Shown here in pieces: positions 1-6,829 of a stretch of 10,196 nucleotides of DNA. Under the pieces are notes generated by a model. It ran no database searches, had not been told where the DNA came from, and saw nothing but the letters and a program-made list of their open reading frames with translations. Source of the DNA: Lentimicrobiaceae bacterium (lineage in GTDB: Bacteria > Bacteroidota > Bacteroidia > Bacteroidales > Lentimicrobiaceae); assembly GCA_028697695.1 (NCBI GenBank), contig JAQVEI010000040.1, forward strand, positions 1 through 10,196, in the 5' to 3' direction. Each line of letters opens with the position of its first letter. Positions within the stretch are counted from its first letter, which is position 1. A program made the translations under genes and the position numbers.

Positions 1-309
1 AGCGTACAATTGCTCAAAGCCTCTTACCACAAAGTGGACTTATCGCGCGAAGCCGCCAGGGCTGCTGAGGACAATTTCAGGATTGTGCAGGACGCTTACG
101 CTCAGGGCATGGCAACCGTGGTGCAGCTCATTGATGCTCAAAACGTTATGGTGCGGACAAAGAACCTCGCCACGGGTGCTTATTACCAATATATGCTCGA
201 TTTTATCAATACTGAGCGATTGAAAGGAGATTTTACTTTTTTGGGTGATGAAACCGCCCAAAGTATTTACAATAGCCGCTTACTTAATTACTTAAACAAG
301 GGAGAATAA
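1..309 (+). CDS. TolC-family outer-membrane efflux protein, C-terminal part (5'-truncated by window)
   Basis: The gene is open from the first base and ends at TAA 307-309, so only the last 102 codons are visible. The visible part has the second-repeat signature of TolC/OprM-type outer membrane factors: a heptad-like helix (SREAARAAEDNFRIVQDAY), then the turn YAQGMATVVQLIDAQN and a helix ending FINTERLKGDF. The Y..G....QL(I/L)DAQ pattern is the family's equatorial/periplasmic helix motif. The protein would form the trimeric channel through the outer membrane for the adaptor and permease encoded directly downstream. The next start lies 2 bases after the stop, so the genes are almost certainly cotranscribed. 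The TTG at position 10 is internal, not a start. The exact substrate class cannot be told from this fragment. Confidence 0.88.
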   Translation, partial: SVQLLKASYHKVDLSREAARAAEDNFRIVQDAYAQGMATVVQLIDAQNVMVRTKNLATGAYYQYMLDFINTERLKGDFTFLGDETAQSIYNSRLLNYLNKGE

Positions 310-311
310 AG

Positions 312-1409
312 ATGAAAAAGTTTCATTATCTGATTTTAGGAGTACTTATTCTGGCCGCTGCCTGCGGTAAGAAAAAAACGGCAGAAGAAGCCATACGGCC
401 GGTATTTTATCAGGAGGCAGTTTCCGCATCAAGTGGTGACCTGCGAAGTTTTTCTGGCGTAACCCAACCTGCCAATGAAGCCAGATTGAGCTTTAAGGTG
501 GGAGGTACCATTGAGAAAATCGCTGTGAAACTGGGCGATACCTTACCCAAAGGCGCATTGCTTGCACGTATTGACGCTGCGGATTACCACATCAATGCCA
601 ATAAGGCCCTCTCAGGATTAAAAAATGCTGAAGTTCAGTTTTCAGCGGCGAAATCTGCTTTTTTGCGGATTGAGAATCTGTACGCCAACAACAATGTATC
701 CCTGAATGAATATGAAAAAGCCAAAGCGCAGTTTGAGTCGGCAGAAGCCATGTTACAAACGGCAAAATCGCAGTTGAAGGCAGCACAAAATCAACTGGAA
801 TATACCACGCTCACCGCTCCCTACCGGGGAACTATTTCGGCTGTGATGGCACAGGAAAACGAGATGGCTGCTCCGGGACATCCCATTGTAATGTTCTCCT
901 CCTTAAACAATATCGAGGTTAAAACCGCCGTCCCCGAAAGCATTATTGCACGCGTGAGCAAGGGGCAAAAGGTAACCGTCCGGTTTACTTCCCTTCCGGG
1001 GAAAACTTACAGGGGAGAAGTTTCGGAGGTCAGCCCCGGAAGCCCAAATGCGCCCATTTTTCCGGTAATTGTTCAAATAGAAGGAGAAACCACTCTATTA
1101 CAGCCTGGGATGACCGGCACCGTGGAAATTCCATTAAGCCGCGATGGTAAAACCACTCCCGGTGCTATATTGGTTGTGCCCGATGCCATCAGTCACGACA
1201 GGGATGGGGATTTTGTTTATATCGCAAATAAAACCGGTGAAAAAGACATTTATCAGGCAACCCGGAAAAAGGTAACTCCTGGTGAAATAACCCCTCAGGG
1301 CGTTGAAATTACTGAAGGCCTTTCGGATGGAGATATTGTAATAACGGCGGGCCTCAGTTTCTTGTACGATGGTAAAAAAGTAAGGCTGCTTAGCAACAGC
1401 GATTTTTAA
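312..1409 (+). CDS. RND efflux periplasmic adaptor (membrane fusion protein), lipoprotein
   Basis: A complete 365-residue membrane fusion protein of HlyD/AcrA type. It begins with a signal peptide ending in a lipobox (LAAAC, Cys18), so it should be acylated and anchored in a membrane facing the periplasm. Domains in order: first lipoyl half about 57-91 (LSFKVGGTIEKI, then LGDTLPKGALLARID), an alpha-helical coiled-coil hairpin about 92-164, second lipoyl half about 165-200 (LTAPYRGTIS...), a beta-barrel about 200-275 containing LQPGMTGTVEIP, and a membrane-proximal domain to the C-terminus. The ATG has a GGAG Shine-Dalgarno-like element just upstream, overlapping the stop of the TolC gene. It would bridge the RND pump to the outer-membrane channel. 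The permease gene follows 21 bases later. No substrate can be assigned from sequence alone. Confidence 0.93.
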   Translation: MKKFHYLILGVLILAAACGKKKTAEEAIRPVFYQEAVSASSGDLRSFSGVTQPANEARLSFKVGGTIEKIAVKLGDTLPKGALLARIDAADYHINANKALSGLKNAEVQFSAAKSAFLRIENLYANNNVSLNEYEKAKAQFESAEAMLQTAKSQLKAAQNQLEYTTLTAPYRGTISAVMAQENEMAAPGHPIVMFSSLNNIEVKTAVPESIIARVSKGQKVTVRFTSLPGKTYRGEVSEVSPGSPNAPIFPVIVQIEGETTLLQPGMTGTVEIPLSRDGKTTPGAILVVPDAISHDRDGDFVYIANKTGEKDIYQATRKKVTPGEITPQGVEITEGLSDGDIVITAGLSFLYDGKKVRLLSNSDF

Positions 1410-1430
1410 GAATCAAACGAACGATCGGTC

Positions 1431-4400
1431 ATGAACCTCACAAAAATAGCATTCGACAACAACCGCATTACGGTTATCGTCTTTATAATTGTTGGCATCA
1501 TCGGGGTGCTCAACTATTTTCAAATGGAGCGCGACAGTATGCCGCCATATACCGTACGCATTGCTACCGTGGTAACCAAATATCCCGGTGCCACCCCGCT
1601 TCAGGTGGAGGAGCTGGTTACCAAACCTTTAGAGGAGGTTATCCGCGAATTAGCCGAAATTAAAACCATAGAAAGTGAGTCCACTGCCGGTTTATCCGTA
1701 ATCCGGGTCGAGTTGGTGGTACAGGTGAACGGCAAAAAGCTCCCCGCCGTGTGGGAACACTTGCGCAATAAGATTGAAGATTCAAAGCCCCTGCTTCCGC
1801 AGGGAGTTTTCGGACCGGTTGTTAAAGATGAGGACATTGGAACGGTATTTGGCCTGATATTGGGTGTTACCGGTGATGGTGTTCCTTACAATACGCTGTA
1901 TGATTATGCCGAAAAGGTGCGCAATGAATTGCTGATGCTGCCCGATGCTGCCAAAGTGAAGTACGGGGGCGTACAGGAAGAACGTATTTTTATAGAGATT
2001 GACGACAAACAATTGGCGCGTTACGGCCTGGATGCCATCAAATTGCGGAATATTCTTTCGGCCACCAATATACTGTATCCCGGCGGGGAAATCAACATGG
2101 GGCGCAAACGCATTGAAGTTGAACCTTCGGGAAGCTTTAGAACGCTTGAAGACCTGAAAAAAACACTTATCCCGACCTCAGGTGGTGGCTCGGTGTTTTT
2201 AAAAGACATCACCACAAACATATATTCCGGCTACGTGTCGCCACGCGAGAAGATTGTAAAAATCAATGGCCGCGATGCGGTTGCCTTATTTATATCCTTA
2301 AAAGATGGTGCCAATATTGTGCGGCTGGGTGAGGATGTGGACAAATTACTGCCACAGGTTAACAGCCAGTTACCGGTAGGAGTGGAGGTGGTGCGCTCTG
2401 CCTCTCAGGACAAGGTAGTGGATGGGCAGGTGAACAGCTTTTTGGTAAACCTTATGCAAAGCGTAGTCATTGTGCTGCTCGTTATGTTTTTCTTTTTGGG
2501 ATTCCGAACCGGATCTCTGGTGGCCGCCTTGCTCCCAATGGTTATATTGTTCACCTTCTTTTTTCTGGGTTTGCTCGATTTGGGATTCAATAAGGTATCG
2601 CTGGCGGCCCTCATCATTTCATTGGGATTGTTGGTGGATAATGGTATTGTATTGTCAGAGTCCATACTCGTTCAGATGGATAAGGGCATGAAGCTGCGGG
2701 AAGCAAGCATCTATTCCAGCAAAGTACTGATTATTCCTCTGCTTATCTCAACGCTTACCACTTCGTCGGCCTTTTTGCCTTTTGCGTTGGCCGAAACGCC
2801 CATGGGCGAAATTTCATCGCCCCTGTTTTGGGTAGTAAGTTTCACCCTGCTTAGTTCATGGTTTCTGGCCTTTACCTTTATCCCTTTACTGGCGCTGCTC
2901 ATTGTAAAATCCACTCCAAAAGACAAGAAAAAAGGACCAAACAGCATAGACCGGGCCATGAAGCGTGTGAATCTATGGTACAATGGAGTGTTGTTCCGGG
3001 TGTTGAAAAAACCCGTGGTCTTCCTGGCACTCATTGCCGTTATTTTTGTTGGAGCCATATTTTCTATGAAATTGTTGCCTTTTAAGCTGGTGCCCGATAG
3101 CGACCGCAACCTTGTAACCGTGGATATTGTATTTCCGGAAGGTACAAAAATAGGTTATACCGAAGCCGCGGTGGCAGGCATTGGCGAATACATACTCGAT
3201 TCACTGATGGTGAACCCCGAAAAGACTACCCAACCGGGCGTGCTCGATTTTTCCACTTTTATTGGCGAAGGGCCCGAACCTTACGACCTGGGCTATTTCA
3301 AAAATGAGCCTAAGTCTGGTTATGCCCATATGTTGCTCAACACCACAGGAGATAAGGACAATGATTATATAATTGCACGCCTCGATAAATTTTGCCTCGA
3401 CAATATTCCCGATGCCGATATACGCGTAAACAGGCTCACCGGAGCGGGTGCTTCGGGCACACCGGTTGAAATACGTATCTCGGGGGATGACCCGGAAGAG
3501 CTTGCCGCCATCGCTGAAAAGGTGAAAGAAAAACTTGTTACCATTGATGGGGCACGCAATATTAACGATGACTGGGGCCCGAAAATCAAGAAGCTGGTCG
3601 TGGATATTGACCCTGACAAAGCGCAACGGGCAGGACTTACCAATATGGGCATCGCCATGTCGCTCAATGCCGGTCTTTCGGGTATGCGCATTGATGATTT
3701 CCGCGAAACCGACAAGCGCATCCCTATCTACATGAGCAGTGCCGATGTTAATGAACAGGATATTGAATCGGTCAGGGCCTTTAATATCTATTCGGCGCCC
3801 ACCGGGCAGAATATTCCCCTTGGGCAGGTGGCCGACATCCATTTGGAATGGCAATTCGGTAAAATCATCCGTAAGGACAGGGTGAAAACCATGACCGTTG
3901 GGGCACACCTGGCGCAGGGATATAACGCATCCGATATTTTCGAAGATATTGACCCCTGGATGAAGCAGCAGCAAAAAACCTGGAATGCCGGTTATACCTA
4001 TGAGTTTGGAGGTGAAGATGAAGATACCAATGAGAACCTGGGTGCCATATTCTCGCGCCTGCCACTGGCCTTTTTCCTTATCGTGATTTTGCTGGTGCTG
4101 CAATTTAATTCCATCCGAAAATCATTCATCATCGTGATGGTTATTCCCTTGGGAATTGTTGGTGCCATTGCCGGCTGGTTTATTGGGGGTTCGTTTGTGA
4201 GTTTCTTTGGAATTCTGGGTGTTATTGCCCTTGCGGGAATAGTGGTGAACAACGGCATTATTCTTATAGACCGTATTGACGTTGAAGCAGCGGAAAACCC
4301 CGATGTTGACCGCCGCGATGCTATACTACTGGCCGCGAACAGTCGCTTCAGGCCGGTTATCCTTACCACGCTCACGACTTCACTGGGGATGCTCCCTCTG

Positions 4401-4565
4401 CTTTTCAGCGGCGACCTGCTGTGGCAACCACTTACGCTGGCCATTATTTTCGGACTGCTGTTTGCCACAGTTATCACCCTGCTGTTCGTGCCGGTGCTAT
4501 ATCGCTTACTGTTTAAGGTGTCGTATAAGGATTATACGTTTAGGAGGGAGATGATGGAGAGATGA
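1431..4565 (+). CDS. RND-family efflux permease (inner membrane, HAE-type)
   Basis: A complete 1044-residue RND transporter, the normal length for AcrB/MexB-type pumps. It shows the duplicated architecture: TM1 about 12-30, a periplasmic porter region to about 330, a TM2-6 block about 335-490, TM7 about 520-545, a second porter region about 550-860, and TM8-12 to about 1035. Early motifs PPYTVRIATVVTKYPGATP and EELVTKPLEEVI are typical of the family. In the proton-relay helices TM4 reads GLLVDNGIV (D403, N404) and TM10 reads GIVVNNGIILID (N940, N941). So only one of the two AcrB TM4 aspartates is kept, and the AcrB Lys940 position is Asn. The protein would export substrates by proton antiport, working with the adaptor and TolC-like protein encoded upstream. 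Export of organic molecules is more likely than metal export, but this is an inference. Confidence 0.94.
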   Translation: MNLTKIAFDNNRITVIVFIIVGIIGVLNYFQMERDSMPPYTVRIATVVTKYPGATPLQVEELVTKPLEEVIRELAEIKTIESESTAGLSVIRVELVVQVNGKKLPAVWEHLRNKIEDSKPLLPQGVFGPVVKDEDIGTVFGLILGVTGDGVPYNTLYDYAEKVRNELLMLPDAAKVKYGGVQEERIFIEIDDKQLARYGLDAIKLRNILSATNILYPGGEINMGRKRIEVEPSGSFRTLEDLKKTLIPTSGGGSVFLKDITTNIYSGYVSPREKIVKINGRDAVALFISLKDGANIVRLGEDVDKLLPQVNSQLPVGVEVVRSASQDKVVDGQVNSFLVNLMQSVVIVLLVMFFFLGFRTGSLVAALLPMVILFTFFFLGLLDLGFNKVSLAALIISLGLLVDNGIVLSESILVQMDKGMKLREASIYSSKVLIIPLLISTLTTSSAFLPFALAETPMGEISSPLFWVVSFTLLSSWFLAFTFIPLLALLIVKSTPKDKKKGPNSIDRAMKRVNLWYNGVLFRVLKKPVVFLALIAVIFVGAIFSMKLLPFKLVPDSDRNLVTVDIVFPEGTKIGYTEAAVAGIGEYILDSLMVNPEKTTQPGVLDFSTFIGEGPEPYDLGYFKNEPKSGYAHMLLNTTGDKDNDYIIARLDKFCLDNIPDADIRVNRLTGAGASGTPVEIRISGDDPEELAAIAEKVKEKLVTIDGARNINDDWGPKIKKLVVDIDPDKAQRAGLTNMGIAMSLNAGLSGMRIDDFRETDKRIPIYMSSADVNEQDIESVRAFNIYSAPTGQNIPLGQVADIHLEWQFGKIIRKDRVKTMTVGAHLAQGYNASDIFEDIDPWMKQQQKTWNAGYTYEFGGEDEDTNENLGAIFSRLPLAFFLIVILLVLQFNSIRKSFIIVMVIPLGIVGAIAGWFIGGSFVSFFGILGVIALAGIVVNNGIILIDRIDVEAAENPDVDRRDAILLAANSRFRPVILTTLTTSLGMLPLLFSGDLLWQPLTLAIIFGLLFATVITLLFVPVLYRLLFKVSYKDYTFRREMMER

Positions 4566-4583
4566 TGGGGATTGCGGACCTGG

Positions 4584-4615
4584 GACAAGGAGACAAGGAG
4601 ACTGGAAGACAAGGG
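4584..4615. repeat. Short tandem octamer repeat (GACAAGGA type)
   Basis: Four consecutive 8-base units, GACAAGGA, GACAAGGA, GACTGGAA and GACAAGGG, begin 18 bases after the efflux permease stop. The tract is purine-rich on the + strand. It has no coding role that I can see. Similar purine-rich octamer arrays occur between genes in Bacteroidota; that comparison is from memory and was not searched. The rest of the 4566-4839 gap shows no gene, no RNA I can recognise and no clear factor-independent terminator. Confidence 0.6.
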
Positions 4616-4783
4616 GAGAATGAAATACGAAGGGCAAAGAGCTAAGAGTAGAGGTTTCTGTCGGTGGTCGAGCGGCGGTGGGTGAGCTTTTCGTCGAACC
4701 AGGTCGAGACCATCCGATTCAAGAGAGCCAAAGTCTGAGGAAAGAGGCAAATAGTATCAATTCAAATTTTTCGTGGCATAAGC

Positions 4784-4807
4784 CTTTGCGTCATTGCGTC
4801 TTTGCGT
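4784..4807. repeat. Short tandem octamer repeat (CTTTGCGT type)
   Basis: Three adjacent 8-base units, CTTTGCGT, CATTGCGT and CTTTGCGT, followed by GG and a T-run. They lie 33 bases before the start of the PAP2 phosphatase gene. Arrays of TTTGCGT-like units are common in intergenic DNA of Bacteroidota (general knowledge, not searched). The element may be a dispersed repeat rather than a promoter: no TAnnTTTG element was found in this gap. Confidence 0.55.
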
Positions 4808-4839
4808 GGTTTTTAATAGATTATTGAACCTAAGTTACA

Positions 4840-5661
4840 TTGAAGACAAAAATTCTGCTGCTTGCATTTCTAATAACAAGCTTTTTCATTAAAGCTCAAA
4901 ACCCTGCGCCCGAAAAGGTTTATCGGGTGAATTACAAATGGGAAGCTCCCGCCACGGTTGTTGGGTATGCGCTGAATTACTACGGCCTCGGTTTACTGAA
5001 AGATAAGACCAGGCTTGATTCTGCCACTATTCTCAATCTGGATCGCGATAAAATTTGGTTTTTCGACCGGCGGGCTGCATTTCAAAAGCGCGACAATTAT
5101 GACAATGCACAACTCATCTCCGACATTGGGATGAATGTTGCCCTGGCTTTGCCTGCACTGCTGGCTTTTGATAAGCATATCAGAAAGGACTGGCTGCCAG
5201 TGCTTTTAATTTATCTCGAAACCCAGGCCATCGGAGGGCATCTGTATTTGTGGGCCGGCCCCATGACGCATAACCGCATCCGCCCCTTCGTTTATAATCC
5301 CGATTTTGATATGAATATGAAACTGGGTGGAGGAACCCGCGATTCTTTTTTTAGCGGCCACACCTCCTGGACTGCCGGCGCCTCATTTTTTACCGCCAAA
5401 GTCTATTCCGATTATCATCCTGAACTGGGCAATAAAAAATACTGGCTTTTTGCCGCTGCATTGGGTCCTCCTCTCTTTGTTGGGTATTTCCGTTTGCGTG
5501 CAAGCAAGCACTTCCCCACCGATGCTATTACCGGCCTGGCCATTGGTGCCGCTACCGGAATCCTCATCCCACACATGCACAAAATCAATAAAAAGAAAAA
5601 TTATACGGTTGTTCCATTTTTTGGGGAGTATAGTGGGATGGTGGTTATGGTGAATTTGTAG
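4840..5661 (+). CDS. Exported PAP2-superfamily phosphatase (type 2 phosphatidic acid phosphatase-like)
   Basis: 273 residues from a TTG start; an in-frame TAA nine bases upstream excludes a longer form. The N-terminus is a signal peptide (KTKILLLAFLITSFFIKAQ, cleavage probably near Ala19-Gln20). The three PAP2 motifs are present in order: C1 as RIRP (R146-P149), C2 as SFFSGH (catalytic His174), and C3 as R218-x5-H224-x3-D228. These form the vanadium-haloperoxidase-like phosphatase active site. Hydrophobic segments near 98-110, 118-137, 202-215 and 230-245 suggest a membrane-associated protein with a periplasm-facing active site. Likely substrates are lipid phosphates such as phosphatidic acid, phosphatidylglycerophosphate or undecaprenyl pyrophosphate, but the sequence does not choose among them. 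It stands alone: the efflux operon ends 274 bases upstream. Confidence 0.87.
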   Translation: MKTKILLLAFLITSFFIKAQNPAPEKVYRVNYKWEAPATVVGYALNYYGLGLLKDKTRLDSATILNLDRDKIWFFDRRAAFQKRDNYDNAQLISDIGMNVALALPALLAFDKHIRKDWLPVLLIYLETQAIGGHLYLWAGPMTHNRIRPFVYNPDFDMNMKLGGGTRDSFFSGHTSWTAGASFFTAKVYSDYHPELGNKKYWLFAAALGPPLFVGYFRLRASKHFPTDAITGLAIGAATGILIPHMHKINKKKNYTVVPFFGEYSGMVVMVNL

Positions 5662-5812
5662 AATAGAGTGGATGGTTCTATAAGGAAAGTTTGTACTTTT
5701 AGCGAAGATTTTTGGGGCTGCAATTATGTGATTTTTATGTTGTCCGACAGCGCATAGTCATTACTGTTACAGCTCATTTTGAAAAAACAAGAAATTCCAC
5801 TGCAAAAAGTCG

Positions 5813-5820
5813 TATATTTG
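5813..5820 (+). promoter_or_regulatory. Probable Bacteroidota -7 promoter element for the antitoxin-toxin pair
   Basis: TATATTTG matches the Bacteroidota -7 consensus TAnnTTTG at every fixed base. It lies 15 bases before the ATG of the antitoxin-like gene, which leaves a very short leader. No -33 TTG box was found at the usual spacing; the nearest TTTG is at 5778-5781, about 10 bases too far away. The assignment therefore rests on the -7 match and its position only. Confidence 0.5.
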
Positions 5821-5835
5821 ATAAAAATATCAGTG

Positions 5836-6063
5836 ATGAAAACACTACGTTTTAGAGCCAAAGTTTCAAAATCTGGGACAATTCAACTACCCAGTGACGC
5901 TTCATTGAATGACAAGGAAGTGGATGTTATTATTGTGCCTAAAACCAAACGAATTGGATAAACAATGAGAGCTACGGAGTTTGTTGAAAAATGGAAAGGT
6001 TTTCTTTATCCTATGGATAGTAATGACTCGAAATTTAACTATCTAATGAAGAAATACAAATGA
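5836..6063 (+). pseudogene. VapB-like antitoxin gene interrupted by an in-frame TAA (or two tiny ORFs)
   Basis: From ATG 5836 the frame encodes 41 residues that look like a beta-rich antitoxin N-terminus (TLRFRAKVSKSGTIQLPSDA, then DKEVDVIIVPK). It stops at TAA 5959-5961. Three bases on, in the same frame, ATG 5965 opens a 32-codon piece (MRATEFVEKWKGFL ... FNYLMKKYK) that ends in TGA 6061-6063. The second piece resembles the toxin-binding C-terminal tail of small antitoxins, with W-x-G-(F/L)-L and YLMxKYK features. The two pieces together make about 75 residues, a normal antitoxin length. The simplest reading is one gene with a nonsense change at codon 42. Reinitiation at the ATG right after the stop could still produce the tail. 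The 3' end overlaps the toxin ATG by ATGA, as in a coupled toxin-antitoxin operon. Family recall is from memory. Confidence 0.6.
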
Positions 6064-6472
6064 AAAAGCTATTGCTCGACACAAATATAATCCTTGACAT
6101 TGCTCTAAAACGTGCACCCCATTTTGAACATTCCTCCCGGATTTTTGAATTAATAGATAAAAAACAGATTATTAGTTACATAACGGCATCAACGGTTACC
6201 GACATATACCATATATCCAGAAAAGAAAAAGGGAAAGAAATTGCCATTGAATTCATCTCAAACTTAATTGAAGTTGTTGATGTGCTTGGTGTTGATAAGA
6301 ATATAATTGTTAAAGCCATAAAATCTATCTGAAAGATTTTGAGGACGCTGTTCAGGTATCAGCCGCGGAATACAATGAAATTGAAATAATTGTAACAAGA
6401 AATAAATCCGACTTTTTAGATTCTGGTTTAGAAATCCTGACTCCAAAAGAGTTAATTGAAAACCTGAAATAA
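6060..6472 (+). pseudogene. PIN-domain (VapC-like) toxin gene, frameshifted
   Basis: From ATG 6060 the frame encodes 90 residues starting KKLLLDTNIILDIALKR, the first acidic motif of PIN-domain ribonucleases (Asp7 of LDTN). It stops at TGA 6330-6332. In the -1 frame the sequence runs on without a break as LKDFEDAVQVSAAE and then IIVTRNKSDF, the remaining PIN acidic motifs, and ends ILTPKELIENLK at TAA 6470-6472. Joined, the product would be about 137 residues, the usual length for this family. Losing one base near 6326-6328 (for example from an original AAT codon) explains the break. The truncated 90-residue product lacks the DFED and TRNxxDF motifs and should be inactive as an RNase. An intact relative would cleave RNA and be neutralised by the upstream antitoxin. 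Confidence 0.8.
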
Positions 6473-6513
6473 AAACTCGATAGAATAGATAGGACTTTGT
6501 GTGCACCGTCCCG

Positions 6514-6538
6514 GGCGAAATAACTAAGTTATTTCACC
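6514..6538. repeat. Near-perfect palindrome downstream of the PIN gene (possible terminator or protein site)
   Basis: GAAATAACT (6517-6525) and AGTTATTTC (6527-6535) are exact reverse complements around a single A. Two more G:C pairs flank them beyond one mismatch. As RNA it could fold into a 7-pair stem with a CTAAG loop, but no U-run follows, so a factor-independent terminator is doubtful. It lies 41 bases after the PIN stop and about 50 bases before the MlrC-like remnant. It may be a terminator, a binding site or part of an insertion junction. Confidence 0.5.
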
Positions 6539-6584
6539 ATTAATAATGAAATATTTTATAGTAGAAAAACTCGTACAACTCTCC

Positions 6585-6759
6585 CGAAGACCTTATTAAT
6601 CTTGCCTTCAAATCCGGATCTGCCATATCTTTATCTAATGGAAACATGGGGCGGTTGATGCGTTTGTAGCCCAGTCGTTCCAAATCCTGATCATCGCCAC
6701 TGGGCGTTTGCGCCATAATTCAGCCGGCACGCATATCGTAGGGTTCTTGGTACCAGATA
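6585..6759 (-). pseudogene. Decayed remnant of the 3' end of an MlrC-like (M81) metallopeptidase gene
   Basis: Read on the - strand, this stretch encodes a near copy of the C-terminus of the peptidase at the right edge of the window: IMAQTP, DQDLERLGYKRINRP, MFPLDKDMADPDLKA. I count about 15 mismatches over 146 aligned bases (6591-6736 against 9076-9221), roughly 90% identity. It cannot be functional: the Trp codon of RAGW is TGA here, one extra base near 6741-6749 breaks the frame, and the remaining 300 or more codons are absent. Similarity stops sharply at about 6759, where the methyltransferase's upstream region begins, and fades near 6585 on the other side. It lies in the same orientation as the live gene, forming a direct repeat about 2.5 kb apart. 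Confidence 0.88.
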
Positions 6760-6762
6760 ATG

Positions 6763-6809
6763 AACTTGCAAAGTTGAACAATAATGGTCTGTATTTTGAC
6801 TAACTTTGC
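6763..6809 (+). promoter_or_regulatory. Methyltransferase promoter region with overlapping inverted repeats
   Basis: TAACTTTG at 6801-6808 matches the Bacteroidota -7 consensus TAnnTTTG and sits 21 bases before the TTG start of the methyltransferase. A candidate -33 TTG is at 6774-6776, somewhat farther away than usual. Two symmetric elements overlap this promoter. AACTT-GCA-AAGTT (6763-6775) is a short palindrome. Its right half, GCAAAGTT (6768-6775), is also the exact reverse complement of AACTTTGC (6802-6809), which covers the -7 box. Such an arrangement would suit an operator for autoregulation. No controller (C) protein gene is present, so the regulator, if any, is unknown. Confidence 0.45.
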
Positions 6810-6829
6810 GTATACAAAAGCTATAAAAA

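Noticed and set aside
3201..4103. 300-codon open frame on the - strand
   Set aside because: It lies wholly within the RND permease, which matches its family along its full length. The reverse-frame product shows no recognisable domain and reads as a shadow ORF.
4621..4740. Possible structured RNA or dispersed repeat with two GGTCGAG copies in the permease-PAP2 gap
   Set aside because: The GGTCGAG copies are direct rather than inverted, and no stable fold or known RNA could be recognised by eye.
4584..4807. CRISPR array
   Set aside because: The repeats are 8-base units with no spacers, and no cas genes are present.
5779..5835. TTG at 5779 as a longer start for the antitoxin-like ORF
   Set aside because: The extra 19 codons include the -7 promoter element at 5813-5820, and the family-like sequence begins at ATG 5836.
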